Shown piece by piece: positions 1-9,623 of a stretch of DNA of 37,563 nt. Source of the DNA: Candidatus Woesearchaeota archaeon CG_4_10_14_0_2_um_filter_33_13 (GTDB lineage Archaea; Nanobdellota; Nanobdellia; Woesearchaeales; GW2011-AR9); contig PFNQ01000022.1 in NCBI GenBank assembly GCA_002792115.1, forward strand, positions 1-37,563. The letters run 5' to 3'. Numbering within the stretch: the stretch's first letter is position 1; each line of letters starts with the position of its first letter. A program made the position numbers and the translations under genes. The notes beneath the pieces were generated by a model. It had not been told where the DNA came from. It searched no databases and saw nothing but the letters and a program-made list of their open reading frames with translations.

Positions 1-213
1 AACTGCGGCATCTTCTTGGATATCATGACCAACAATAGCATCACCTTCAATCCAATCACAGATTCCATTAGAATTATCATCAGGACAGCATTGTCCTTGA
101 TACGGAACTCTGCCTTGTTTGCATTGGACTGAAGTACTTTCATCGGCACCGCAACTTCCTAGACTTAAGGCAGCTGCTAGAAATAAGCTTGAAACTAATT
201 TGTTTAGTGTCAT
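1..213 (-). CDS. Putative Cys-rich lipoprotein, 3' end beyond window
   Basis: The first 71 codons are open on the minus strand and run off the left edge. The product starts MTLNKLVSSLFLAAALSLGS followed by Cys21, which is a short n-region, a hydrophobic core and an LGSC lipobox, so export and lipid anchoring at the Cys is likely. After the signal comes a Cys-rich stretch with the pattern QCCPDDNSNGICDWIEGD, which resembles the Asp/Asn-rich calcium loops of thrombospondin type 3 repeats. The start is chosen because a TATA-like box (GTTTAAAT on the minus strand, 238-245) sits about 27 nt upstream, giving a leaderless mRNA. Function is unknown. Its neighbours are other predicted surface proteins. 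Confidence 0.7.
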   Translation of the reverse strand, partial: MTLNKLVSSLFLAAALSLGSCGADESTSVQCKQGRVPYQGQCCPDDNSNGICDWIEGDAIVGHDIQEDAAV

Positions 214-237
214 TTTACTTCTCAAAAGTAAAGAATT

Positions 238-245
238 ATTTAAAC
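238..245 (-). promoter_or_regulatory. TATA-like box for the lipoprotein gene
   Basis: GTTTAAAT on the minus strand, centred about 28 nt upstream of the ATG at 213. This predicts transcription starting at or next to the start codon. Confidence 0.5.
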
Positions 246-254
246 TTTATCTCT

Positions 255-584
255 CTATTTTGGAATCTGGCAACAAACACATTGATTTTCACTTAAAGGG
301 GTTGAACAACTTTCTTCAGCAGGTAAACAAACATCTTGGCTACAGATAGAATTACAATCCCCATTTCCTGTTTTGGCCACACAATACTCTTTCAACAAAA
401 CAATCACTCCAGGATAAGTGGGAGCACTAGGATTTAATTGTACAGCAGCCCCAGATAATGCTTCTACCTTTCCTACAGTTAAATTAGTCATAATTATTCC
501 GATGACTGCAACTATAAATACTGCACCTAAAATGAAACCCACTTCTTTTTTTTCTTTACTTGTTGCTTTGCGTAATTCAATCAT
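255..584 (-). CDS. Small membrane-anchored Cys-rich protein, unknown function
   Basis: 109 aa. Residues 1-13 are charged, about 15-35 form one hydrophobic membrane helix (GFILGAVFIVAVIGIIM), and the remainder is predicted to lie outside the cell. The last 42 residues hold eight Cys, ending in CVCCQIPK, so a disulfide-rich or metal-binding extracellular tail is plausible. I recognise no family. The gene has its own TATA-like box 26 nt upstream (608-615) and so looks leaderless. It ends 42 nt before the lipoprotein gene on the same strand and lies close to the giant surface protein. A surface role is inferred from the topology and neighbours. Confidence 0.7.
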   Translation of the reverse strand: MIELRKATSKEKKEVGFILGAVFIVAVIGIIMTNLTVGKVEALSGAAVQLNPSAPTYPGVIVLLKEYCVAKTGNGDCNSICSQDVCLPAEESCSTPLSENQCVCCQIPK

Positions 585-607
585 CTAATTCTGTAAAACA
601 AAGAAAC

Positions 608-615
608 TATTTAAA
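608..615 (-). promoter_or_regulatory. TATA-like box for the Cys-rich membrane protein
   Basis: TTTAAATA on the minus strand, centred about 27 nt before the ATG at 584. Predicts a leaderless transcript. Confidence 0.5.
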
Positions 616-696
616 ATTAACTAAATCTAAATAAGTATGTTTGTTAGTTAAAAAATAAGTAAAAAATAAAGTAAACAAATCAGCAAAAGAGTAAGA

Positions 697-706
697 TTTA
701 TAAATA
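697..706 (+). promoter_or_regulatory. TATA-like box for the AbrB-like gene
   Basis: TTTATAAATA, centred about 29 nt upstream of the TTG at 730. It supports a transcription start at or beside that TTG. Confidence 0.5.
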
Positions 707-729
707 GTAAAAAAATAAGTAATTGTAAT

Positions 730-894
730 TTGGAATTCAGACGTAAACTTTACACTAGAGGAAGTTCATTTGAAACTACTATTCCTAAGCCTCTTCTTTT
801 CAAATTAAACATGAATAAACAGAACAATGTTGTTTTTAAGTACGATTCCAAGAAAGATTGTTGGTATATTGAGTTTGAAGAGGTTAAGGGTTAA
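730..894 (+). CDS. AbrB/SpoVT-like small DNA-binding protein, TTG start
   Basis: A 54-aa reading frame that opens at TTG: MEFRRKLYTRGSSFETTIPK, then PLLFKLNMNKQNNVVFKYDS, then a C-terminal strand ending WYIEFEEVKG. The pattern 'RG-S-ET-TIPKPLL' followed by two beta strands matches the short swapped-hairpin AbrB/SpoVT/MazE-type domains common in archaea. The only in-frame ATG (811) would delete half of the domain. The TTG choice is further supported by the TATA-like box at 697-706, which makes the mRNA leaderless. It ends 48 nt before the giant surface gene, reads the same way, and could regulate or be co-transcribed with it. Family assignment is by pattern recognition; the DNA target is unknown. 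Confidence 0.72.
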   Translation: MEFRRKLYTRGSSFETTIPKPLLFKLNMNKQNNVVFKYDSKKDCWYIEFEEVKG

Positions 895-895
895 A

Positions 896-905
896 TTTAT
901 ATAAA
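896..905 (+). promoter_or_regulatory. TATA-like box for the giant surface protein
   Basis: TTTATATAAA directly follows the stop codon of the AbrB-like gene. A start site about 26 nt downstream (near 927) would lie after the ATG at 907 but before the ATG at 943, so it argues for the 943 start. Confidence 0.45.
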
Positions 906-942
906 GATGATATATAGTAAAATCAAAAGTAAAAGGGGGGAA

Positions 943-3900
943 ATGAGTAAGAACAAAAGAGGAGTCGTCGCTTTAGCAGGTGTTGTTGTGATGCTAGTTT
1001 TAACTATTCTTGGTTCTATTTACTTTGCCTCTAACTCTGAGAATTCTGTTACTGGCGCTTTGATTGGTATTCAAGAATTTGAGGGTTCATGTAATATTTC
1101 TATCAAGGAAAACATTAACAACATAGGGCATGACTATTTGTGTAATGGTACTGATGGATTTCACATTGATGCTAGTAATATTGTTTTTGATTGTCAAAAT
1201 CATTTCATTAAATGTATAGATGACTGTAATGGATCTGCTGGTGTACGTGTTACTGCTAAAACAAATGTTACTATTAAAAATTGTTATATCTACAATTTTA
1301 GTGACGGAATCAGATTGGAGGAAGCTACCTCCAGCAGTTTGTTGTATAGTAACTATCTCTACAATAATACTGATGGTATTGATATCAATAATGCCACTAG
1401 TAACAACGTAACTAGAAATTTGATTGATAATAGTTCATCTTGCGGGATTAATGTTTCTAACATGAACAATGATCCTAATACGGGGAATAACCGGATTTGG
1501 GATAACAAGATATGGAACAATTCTGGTGGGTTTGAAGCTTGTAATGATATTGATAGTCGTAATTTCTGGTTTTTAGAAAAGAACTGTGGGGCTGGTGCTG
1601 TTAACATTTTGGGATTTCCTTGTTTGGGTGGAAATAATTGGTTATCCTATACTGGAAAAGACTTAACTGGAGATGGATTGGGAGATCAAGAACTTCCTTA
1701 TAAAGGGGGAAATATTTTAACTACTACCACTAATGGTTCAGGAGATTTTTATCCTTTAGTAGATCCTTGTTCAACTATCCCTGGGTTAATTAGTGAAAAT
1801 GTTACTTGTCCATTAACAGAGATAAACAGTACTTCTGGAGAAGGGTATGCTATCACCAAAAGTAATATTGTCTTCACTTGTAATGGTACAATCTTAAACG
1901 GTAATGTTAATACTTATGCCGATGATATGCGAGGTATAGAAATTCAAAATGTGCACGATGTTACGGTTGTCGGTTGTGAAATTTACAACTTTACATATGG
2001 GGTTTATATCAAGAACGCCTACAATATCAATCTCGTTAATATGACTATTAGAGATAACAATATCTCTGGAGTTTATGTTGGAGATTTTGCTTATAACATT
2101 ACTATTGAGGGTAATGATATCGGTAATGTTAACTCTACCTTACAAGATTACGGGGTTTGGTTTTATAGTTCAAAACCAAGCGGAGGTAATAGTTTTGTAA
2201 TCTCTAACAACATCTTTAATAACACTATTGCCGGAGTTTATCTTAGTGATACTTCCGACACAAACACTATTAGTTCCAACAATATCTTTAATAACAAAGA
2301 CGGAGTTTTGGTTAGTAATTCTGATGGTAATAATATCTATAATAACATCATATCTAACAATAGTGGTACTGGAATAAATGTTCAATCTTCAACAATTTCA
2401 GAATTGGGTAGTTCAGGATCAACCACTACTTGTTTAGATTCTTGTACTTCAGCATACACTACCTGTCCAGATAGTTGTGATTCAAATCTGTTAGCTTGTC
2501 CATCAACTTGTGATGCATCGTATTCAACTTGTACTAATGATGCTGCAACTATAAAGACCAATTGTTACGCTACTGCTAATTCCACGTATACTACTAACGT
2601 GGGGGTTTGTTCAAACACATTTCAAACCTGCTATAATGTTACTTGTCTCAACAGCTTCCCAGACATTAACCAAACTAATCAATTAAGTGCTTGCCAAAAC
2701 AATTGTACTATTGAGTCTAACACCTGTAATTCTAATGCTTTATCAACTTACACTGCTGCAACAAATGTTTGCGACGCCGCTTATACTAATAGTGTAAGCA
2801 ACACTTCTAATTCAAATAGTTGTATAAGCACAAATACTTCTTGTTATTCTGCCTGTGATACTAGTTATGGTAGTGGATGTACTGCCACTTGTCAAGCAAC
2901 ATATGATAGCTGTAATAGTGGATGTAATTCTCTTAGTGTAAACACGATCTATGGCAACGTCTATGGATATTATCTTAACAATTCTTTGAGTGATTCAGAT
3001 AATGGCGTTACTGGAATTATCTATAACAACACTTTTGGAATTTACTTTCAAAACTCTACTCCAAATATACAAGTAGCTACCTTGTACCAAAATACATATG
3101 GTATCATTATCAACAGATCTAATCCTGGATCCGGTTATATCAAGATAGACGATGTTATTATTAATGGAAGCCTGTATGGGTTATTAGCACAAGACTCTTT
3201 AAAATTAAAATTGTCTAGTCAAGGATATAACCAATATTCTAACAACTCATATGGGATATACTTAAACAATGTGAATAATAGTATCTTTACCTCAGATATA
3301 GACTTTGGTGAAGGGCCATTAAATTTAAGTAACAACACCAATAGTTTAATCCTGTTAAATTCACACAATAACTTGTTTGATTATTTAACAATTTTTGGTG
3401 GAGCTGTAGGAATTAATTTAACTAATTCTAATCAAAGTAACTTTACTAATAATCACGTTACTAATACTACTTCCTTAACGTTACAATTAACAAACTCTAA
3501 CAATAATATCATCTACAACAATTATTTTACAAATGCCAGTGGAACTTTAGTCCAGAACAATAATGGTGATAATGTTTGGAACAGAAGCTATAATTGTTCT
3601 TTGGGGTTAAGCAACATCATCGGCGCACTCTGTTGGGGAGGAAACTATTGGAGTACATATTCGGGTGCTGATATTGATGGTGATAGCATTGGAGATACTT
3701 TAATTCCTTTCAATATAACTAACTCTACTGGTCAGACCACGGGAACCGATTCACTTCCTCTTACAAATAATTTAGCAGGATGTGGAAATATCTCTCAAAG
3801 TGTAGTGTTAGTACAAAACATTTCTCAGAATGGCACTTGCTTCAATGTTGTTGCAGAAAACATCACCCTAGACTTTGCAGGTCATTATTTGATGGGAAAC

Positions 3901-6900
3901 GGAAGTGGGTATGGAATTTATATTAATAGTTATAGTAATGTAGCGATTATAAACGCAACCATTACAAATTTTAGTACAGCCATTTATGCTGATCCTGCTA
4001 GTAACATTACTGTCTCATATAGTAACTTTGATAATAACACTAAAGCAATTTCATTCCTGCAAATTAACAACAGCTTGATTTCTAATAATCAAATTATAAA
4101 TAATACTTATGGTATTGAATTAGTTACTTCTCCTAACAATACCCTATATCATAATAATTTAACAATGAATGAATATGGTCTTACGTTATCTTTCTCTGTA
4201 AACAATAGTATCTTTGACAATTACTTTAACAACACTATCCAAAATGCTCAAGATGATGGTATTAACTATTACAACTCGTCTTATGCTACAACGGCCAGTA
4301 TCATTGGTGGGACGCATAGTGGGGGAAACTTCTGGAGTGATTATTTAGGAAGAGACACGGGTAGTAATTCTGCTCCGTACAACCTTTCAGGAGATGGTAT
4401 TGGTGACACAAATATTCCTTATAGTGATGGTCTTGGAGTTAATGGGGATTACTTGCCTTTAACTTTAGCTAATGGAACAATCGGTCCAGAAAATTGTTTA
4501 ACTATAACTTCCTCAACTAAATTATCTGATGACGTCACTTGTTCTTCTGGAGATGGAGTAACCATAAATTCTAATAGTGTGACTTTAGATTGTAATAATA
4601 AGAATATCATTGGTGGGGGAGTGGGATCTGGAATTTTGATCAACAATAAAGACAACATTGTCGTTAAAAATTGTAATATTACTGATTTCTATTACGGAAT
4701 AAAAGTACTTAACTCTGATAATATTCAGATTATCGAGAACAATCGTTTAATCTTAAACGATTTTTATGGAATTTATTTGTATGGGACAACTAACGTTTTA
4801 ATCAATAACAATTCTATGATTAATGATAACAACGGAGTTTATATGATCTCTGCACAGAACACTTCCATTACAAACAATGTGATTAACTTACAAAAAAAGT
4901 TTTACGGTGTTTATGCCTATGAAAGTGTTAACAATACTATCTCAAATAACGAGATGTGGGACAACTATCACGGAATTTATTTAGTAGACTCCGATAACAC
5001 CAATGCTAGTTATAACAGAATTAATGATAGTGATGTGTATAGTGTGTTTGTCCATAAAGAAACAACTGGTTCCTTGTTTAACTTTAACAACCTCACTACT
5101 GGATTAGAAGCAATCAGAATTAAACAGGCCAGTAATTACAATAATTTTTCAAACAACGTTGTTACTAATCACCAAGATTATGGGATTTATGCAACAAATT
5201 CTGCTAACAACCTTTTTGTTAATAATACCTTAATTAATAATTCCAACAATATATATTTGTATAACTCAACTAGTTATACTTTAAGAAACAATAGTGTCTC
5301 TGCTTCAACTACGGGAATAGTAATTGTAAATCAATCGAATAGTTTGTCTTTAATAAACAACACTGTTAATTCAACTACTTATCCAAGTTTAGAGATAAAC
5401 GATTCCGAGAGTACCATTGCTAGTGGTAATAAATTTTATAACAGTGCTGTTCTTAACAATGTAGATTCTGCTTTGTTTAACCTTAATAATACTATCCTGT
5501 CTAACTTCACTATTAATGAATCTGATAGTTTAACCATTGTAAACAATAACTTACAATATGTTCATTTCCAACCAACTTCCCTTACTAACTTTAGTGACAA
5601 TACTTTAACACAATTAAACGCAGTACAATTTGTTTCTGGTTGGATTGGGTATAACACTATCGCTAACCAAAACATAACGGCACTAAATTTACAACTATTA
5701 ACTAACAGTTATGTTTATGGTAACAATATTCAGAACACCACTACAGCCATATTATTTTCAAATTTATCTAATGGTAACCAAGTTTATGATAATTGGTTAA
5801 AGAATAATCTATTCGGTTTAAACATTACTGGTTCTTATAACAATAAAATTTACAACAACTACTTTAGTAATGGGGTTGCTAAGAATGTTTATGATAACAG
5901 TGCAAACACTTGGAACGCTAGTTATGTGTGCGGTGTTCCTAACATTATTGGTGGGCCATGTAAGGGTGGAAACTTTTATTCTGATTATTACGGTTTAGAT
6001 AATGGTGCAAATAACCAAGAACAAGGAGATGGTGTTGGTGACCAACCCTCTACATACACAGTAACGGGAACAACTTACGATTATTCTCCTTTAGTTTTGT
6101 ATGTTGCACGACAATACTTTGATCAAGTTTCTCCTTATAATATCACATTTGACGCCTATGGAAATCTATCCGAGTTGTTGATTGATGGCCATGTTGTGCC
6201 TAACTCTGTACAGACAATTAACTTTACTTCAAGCAATAAAAGTTATGCTCGCTTTACAGCATTATTCAATCAGTCCAATGCTAATGCTCAAACTCTGAAA
6301 ACTAACATAACTGCAAACAAGACTGCAATAAACAAAAGTGGAATAACTGGTTTCGCCAATGCTTACTCGGTTTATGTTTACCATAATTACGAATTTGATG
6401 CTGGAGTTTACATCTGTCAAGACCAATACAATCTATCTTTGGATCAAACCTGTACTTCCGTTGTTAATTTGACTAGCATTGGTACAACTGGTGCGTATTC
6501 CTTGTCCCATAGTAATGGTTATTATCTTGTTGAAAACATTACAAACAACAGTGTAACTGTTGGTATTAACAAAAATGGTTATTGCGGTGCTAACATACTG
6601 CATGATGTTACTTTGACTAGTAATGCTAGTTGTAATGGCAGTGCTTTCATCGTCAAGGCAGACAACATTACGATTGACTTTGCGGGTTATAGTTTAACTG
6701 GTAATGGTTCAGGAATTGGTATCAATAGTTCTGATTTTGATAATATTGTTATTAAGAATGCTAACATTAAAAACTTTAGCACTGCAATCTATGTTGATCC
6801 TGCAGTTGGAATAAATATCACTAATGGTAGTATTAATAACAACAATCTTGGAATTTATTTTAGCCGGATAAATAATAGTTTTATCACTAGCAATCTGATC

Positions 6901-9141
6901 TGGAATAACACTGTTGGAATAAATCTGTCTGATTCTTACAACAACAGCGTATTCAACAACTATTTTAGTAATACTAACGATGCTGTTGATAATGGTAACA
7001 ATACTTATTATGTTAATAAGAACACCAGTGGAACTAATATTCTAATGAGTGCAAATAATCTGTTTAGTTTGGGATTGACTATTAACTCTACGTTTGTTGG
7101 TGGTAATTATTGGAGTAATTATTCTGGTTGGGACACAACTCCAGACGGATTTGGAGATACTTTACTACCTTATAACAATTCTGGACAGATTAACAATAGT
7201 GGAGATATTTATCCTTTAACTGGAATTGGTTACATCAGTTGTGGTGGAACTACTCAGAACGTAACTACAAACATTACTTTGGTTTCAGATTTAACTACTT
7301 CTGGAACTTGTTTTACAATCACAAGTGATAATATTACCTTTGATTGTGATGGACATAGCTTAACTGGTGATGGATTGGGAGCGGATTATGGAATATATGC
7401 CCTAAATAGAAATGGCGTCGTAATTCAAGATTGTATTTTAACAAATTTTAGTAGTGGTCTTTTGTTGTATGGATCAAACAACACGATCGTCGATGGAATC
7501 ACTGCTTTTAACAATACTGCTGCCGGAATAAGTATAGCTTATTCGCATAATAACAATCTTTCAGATATCTACTCTTATAACAACACGGACAATGGAATCA
7601 ATTTAAACCCAGGTAATAATAACCACTTCGAGAATGTTCGTTTAGTTTCATTTAGTGACTCAGGTAATAATGGAATCTTGTTAGTATCAAATTCAAATAG
7701 TAATGTTTTTGAAAATATTACTATCTCTAGCGGTTTGACTTATGGTGTGTACCTTGGTGGAAATAATAGTGTCTTTACTAATGTAACCATACTTAACAAC
7801 TTACGTGGTTTCTTTTTAACTGGAGCGTACAACAATTCTATCAGTTCTTCTACAGTTAGAAACTCTTCTGTTGGAATTAATTTGACTAATTCTTATAACA
7901 ACACAATTTATAACGACTATTTTAACAATACAGTTAACGTTCAGGATGATGGTAGTAACTATTGGAATACCTCTTACGATTGTAGCGTTTCAGATCAGAA
8001 TATTCTTGGAGAAGATTGTTTAGGTGGAAATTTCTGGAGTGATTATAACGGAACAGATAATGGAACCGGAACGTATCCTCATAATATCTCTGGAGATGGA
8101 GTTGGTGACGTGCCATCTACTTACAACATAACTAACTCTTCTAGTTCAATAAAAGGTTATGATTACTTACCTTTAATGGTTGCCGCAGTATGTGGAAATG
8201 GAGAGATAGAAGGATCTGAGCAATGTGAAGTGGGTAGTTTATTTGCTACCGGAATTAATACTAGTTGTCTTGCACATGGATGGAATGGTAGTGGAACAAT
8301 CGGTTGTGATACAAGTGTGTGTACTATTTTAACCACTTCCACTTATTGTAGTAACACTACTAGCACAACTGTAACTCCCGTAACTACGGGTGGGGGTTCA
8401 GGTGGCGGAGGCGGTGGTGGAGCTGTTAAAACTACTGCTAAAGTCAATTGTACTGAGAATTGGCAATGCGGAGAATGGAGTGAATGCATTGGTGGTAAGC
8501 AGACCAGAAATTGTAATGACGCTAATTTGTGTGGGAGTCTGAAGAAATCGGGAGAAGTAACTGATATTATCACCAAAACAAAACCAAGTGAATCTAGAAG
8601 TTGCCAGATGCCTTCCATGCCCGTAACACAACAACCAGCACAACCCATCGCAGAACAAGAACAAGGTATTATCTCGGCAGTGCTTCCTGAAGAAGGCGTT
8701 GCTAGAACTATAACTTTAAGTTCACTTGCTGCTTTGTTAGTCTTTGGTGGAGTATATGCTTCTTGGTACTTGAGTGCACCAAGAAATAGGTTGAAAAGAA
8801 AATTAAAGCAGGTTAGGCCATTATTAGATAATGAAACTAATGAAGTATTAAAAGAGAATTATCTTGGAATTTATGGGTTGTACATGAAACTTGCTGAAAA
8901 ACATAAACCTAATTATTATGCAAAAGTTACTAAATTAAGAGAAAAGATTGAAGATCAACTTAAGGCAGAGAAAAAGTTACAAGAATTATTAGGCAACCAG
9001 GTGGGGGAGATAAAAGAACAAAAAGAGAAGTATCTTCAAGCATATCAACACTATCAAAAACTACCGGCAAAAGCTAAACAAAAGTATTATCCAGATTTAG
9101 TAAACTTTAGAGAAAAGCTAGAGAAAGGAAAAACTTCTTGA
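943..9141 (+). CDS. Giant NosD-type beta-helix surface protein with TSP1-like domain, C-terminal membrane anchor and cytoplasmic helix
   Basis: 2732 aa, about 22% of the window. I prefer ATG 943 over the in-frame ATG 907: AAGGGGGG lies just upstream and the TATA-like box at 896-905 places the mRNA 5' end after 907. Residues about 7-30 form a signal or anchor helix. Then come six modules of right-handed beta-helix repeats of the NosD/periplasmic copper-binding type. Each opens with a Cys-flanked strand set and closes with a GGN(Y/F)WS-Y-G-D segment and a GDG-GD loop of calcium-binding appearance. Module 2 carries a 22-Cys insert (residues about 496-666). Between modules 4 and 5 is a beta-rich non-helix domain. 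After module 6 come a CGNGEIEGSEQC motif, a poly-Gly linker (about 2483-2494), a TSP1-like WQCGEWSEC domain, a transmembrane helix (about 2589-2610) and about 120 residues of charged cytoplasmic coiled coil. N-x-S/T sequons are very dense. Likely role: adhesin or glycan-binding surface protein (inference). Confidence 0.88.
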   Translation: MSKNKRGVVALAGVVVMLVLTILGSIYFASNSENSVTGALIGIQEFEGSCNISIKENINNIGHDYLCNGTDGFHIDASNIVFDCQNHFIKCIDDCNGSAGVRVTAKTNVTIKNCYIYNFSDGIRLEEATSSSLLYSNYLYNNTDGIDINNATSNNVTRNLIDNSSSCGINVSNMNNDPNTGNNRIWDNKIWNNSGGFEACNDIDSRNFWFLEKNCGAGAVNILGFPCLGGNNWLSYTGKDLTGDGLGDQELPYKGGNILTTTTNGSGDFYPLVDPCSTIPGLISENVTCPLTEINSTSGEGYAITKSNIVFTCNGTILNGNVNTYADDMRGIEIQNVHDVTVVGCEIYNFTYGVYIKNAYNINLVNMTIRDNNISGVYVGDFAYNITIEGNDIGNVNSTLQDYGVWFYSSKPSGGNSFVISNNIFNNTIAGVYLSDTSDTNTISSNNIFNNKDGVLVSNSDGNNIYNNIISNNSGTGINVQSSTISELGSSGSTTTCLDSCTSAYTTCPDSCDSNLLACPSTCDASYSTCTNDAATIKTNCYATANSTYTTNVGVCSNTFQTCYNVTCLNSFPDINQTNQLSACQNNCTIESNTCNSNALSTYTAATNVCDAAYTNSVSNTSNSNSCISTNTSCYSACDTSYGSGCTATCQATYDSCNSGCNSLSVNTIYGNVYGYYLNNSLSDSDNGVTGIIYNNTFGIYFQNSTPNIQVATLYQNTYGIIINRSNPGSGYIKIDDVIINGSLYGLLAQDSLKLKLSSQGYNQYSNNSYGIYLNNVNNSIFTSDIDFGEGPLNLSNNTNSLILLNSHNNLFDYLTIFGGAVGINLTNSNQSNFTNNHVTNTTSLTLQLTNSNNNIIYNNYFTNASGTLVQNNNGDNVWNRSYNCSLGLSNIIGALCWGGNYWSTYSGADIDGDSIGDTLIPFNITNSTGQTTGTDSLPLTNNLAGCGNISQSVVLVQNISQNGTCFNVVAENITLDFAGHYLMGNGSGYGIYINSYSNVAIINATITNFSTAIYADPASNITVSYSNFDNNTKAISFLQINNSLISNNQIINNTYGIELVTSPNNTLYHNNLTMNEYGLTLSFSVNNSIFDNYFNNTIQNAQDDGINYYNSSYATTASIIGGTHSGGNFWSDYLGRDTGSNSAPYNLSGDGIGDTNIPYSDGLGVNGDYLPLTLANGTIGPENCLTITSSTKLSDDVTCSSGDGVTINSNSVTLDCNNKNIIGGGVGSGILINNKDNIVVKNCNITDFYYGIKVLNSDNIQIIENNRLILNDFYGIYLYGTTNVLINNNSMINDNNGVYMISAQNTSITNNVINLQKKFYGVYAYESVNNTISNNEMWDNYHGIYLVDSDNTNASYNRINDSDVYSVFVHKETTGSLFNFNNLTTGLEAIRIKQASNYNNFSNNVVTNHQDYGIYATNSANNLFVNNTLINNSNNIYLYNSTSYTLRNNSVSASTTGIVIVNQSNSLSLINNTVNSTTYPSLEINDSESTIASGNKFYNSAVLNNVDSALFNLNNTILSNFTINESDSLTIVNNNLQYVHFQPTSLTNFSDNTLTQLNAVQFVSGWIGYNTIANQNITALNLQLLTNSYVYGNNIQNTTTAILFSNLSNGNQVYDNWLKNNLFGLNITGSYNNKIYNNYFSNGVAKNVYDNSANTWNASYVCGVPNIIGGPCKGGNFYSDYYGLDNGANNQEQGDGVGDQPSTYTVTGTTYDYSPLVLYVARQYFDQVSPYNITFDAYGNLSELLIDGHVVPNSVQTINFTSSNKSYARFTALFNQSNANAQTLKTNITANKTAINKSGITGFANAYSVYVYHNYEFDAGVYICQDQYNLSLDQTCTSVVNLTSIGTTGAYSLSHSNGYYLVENITNNSVTVGINKNGYCGANILHDVTLTSNASCNGSAFIVKADNITIDFAGYSLTGNGSGIGINSSDFDNIVIKNANIKNFSTAIYVDPAVGINITNGSINNNNLGIYFSRINNSFITSNLIWNNTVGINLSDSYNNSVFNNYFSNTNDAVDNGNNTYYVNKNTSGTNILMSANNLFSLGLTINSTFVGGNYWSNYSGWDTTPDGFGDTLLPYNNSGQINNSGDIYPLTGIGYISCGGTTQNVTTNITLVSDLTTSGTCFTITSDNITFDCDGHSLTGDGLGADYGIYALNRNGVVIQDCILTNFSSGLLLYGSNNTIVDGITAFNNTAAGISIAYSHNNNLSDIYSYNNTDNGINLNPGNNNHFENVRLVSFSDSGNNGILLVSNSNSNVFENITISSGLTYGVYLGGNNSVFTNVTILNNLRGFFLTGAYNNSISSSTVRNSSVGINLTNSYNNTIYNDYFNNTVNVQDDGSNYWNTSYDCSVSDQNILGEDCLGGNFWSDYNGTDNGTGTYPHNISGDGVGDVPSTYNITNSSSSIKGYDYLPLMVAAVCGNGEIEGSEQCEVGSLFATGINTSCLAHGWNGSGTIGCDTSVCTILTTSTYCSNTTSTTVTPVTTGGGSGGGGGGGAVKTTAKVNCTENWQCGEWSECIGGKQTRNCNDANLCGSLKKSGEVTDIITKTKPSESRSCQMPSMPVTQQPAQPIAEQEQGIISAVLPEEGVARTITLSSLAALLVFGGVYASWYLSAPRNRLKRKLKQVRPLLDNETNEVLKENYLGIYGLYMKLAEKHKPNYYAKVTKLREKIEDQLKAEKKLQELLGNQVGEIKEQKEKYLQAYQHYQKLPAKAKQKYYPDLVNFREKLEKGKTS

Positions 9142-9148
9142 ATATAGA

Positions 9149-9161
9149 AAAATATATATAA
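9149..9161 (+). promoter_or_regulatory. TATA-like box for the SSB/RNase P/proteasome cluster
   Basis: AAAATATATATAA, centred about 30 nt upstream of the ATG at 9186. It predicts a near-leaderless message. Confidence 0.5.
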
Positions 9162-9185
9162 TTCTAGTTGCGAGAGGTTTTTACT

Positions 9186-9623
9186 ATGGAAATCAAAGAT
9201 TTAAAACCAAATACTGGAAATGTAGACCTTGTTTTAGAGGTTGTAAGCAAAGAAGAACCAAGAACTTTTGAAAAGTTTGGCAAAAGTGGTTCTGTCTGCA
9301 ATGTTACTGTTAAGGACAATAGTGGTAAAGTTAAAGTTACTCTTTGGAATGATGATGTTGAAAGGGTTAATCTTGGTGATAAAATCCACATAAAAAATGG
9401 CTGGTGTTCTGATTATAAAGGAGAATTACAAGTTTCTTCAGGAAAGTTTGGTAAGATTGAAGTTTTAGAAAGTAATTCTAATGAAATCTTAACTAATGAT
9501 CCGGAAATGATTAAAAAACAGATGTCTCAAACTGGTGACGCTGATGAGGATGAAGATTCTGAAAGCGATTCAGTTAGCGATGAAGACTTAGATATCATTG
9601 ACGACGAAGAAGTGATTGAATGA
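9186..9623 (+). CDS. Single-OB-fold ssDNA-binding protein (archaeal SSB/RPA-like)
   Basis: 145 aa. Residues 1-95 form one OB fold of the RPA/SSB type (MEIKDLKPNTGNVDLVLEVV, followed by the VTVKDNSGKVKVTLWND strand pair and a GDKIHI strand). Residues about 110-145 are a strongly acidic disordered tail (EDEDSESDSVSDEDLD), as in many SSBs where the tail recruits partners. ATG 9186 is preferred over a TTG at 9168 because the TATA-like box at 9149-9161 places transcription initiation near 9183. Its last codons overlap the next start (ATGA), so it is translationally coupled to the RNase P subunit gene. It could bind RNA rather than DNA; the fold does not decide this. Confidence 0.82.
   Translation: MEIKDLKPNTGNVDLVLEVVSKEEPRTFEKFGKSGSVCNVTVKDNSGKVKVTLWNDDVERVNLGDKIHIKNGWCSDYKGELQVSSGKFGKIEVLESNSNEILTNDPEMIKKQMSQTGDADEDEDSESDSVSDEDLDIIDDEEVIE

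Noticed and set aside
251-260. Polar-residue mimic of a peptidase motif in the Cys-rich tail of the small membrane protein
   Set aside because: Only scattered Cys, no ordered catalytic residues.
907-942. Upstream ATG adding 12 residues to the giant surface protein
   Set aside because: It would lie before the inferred transcription start, and the Shine-Dalgarno AAGGGGGG serves ATG 943.
8343-8664. Two minus-strand open frames opposite the poly-Gly linker and TSP1-like region
   Set aside because: Pro-rich and low-complexity mirrors of the coding strand, no promoter, wholly inside the giant gene.
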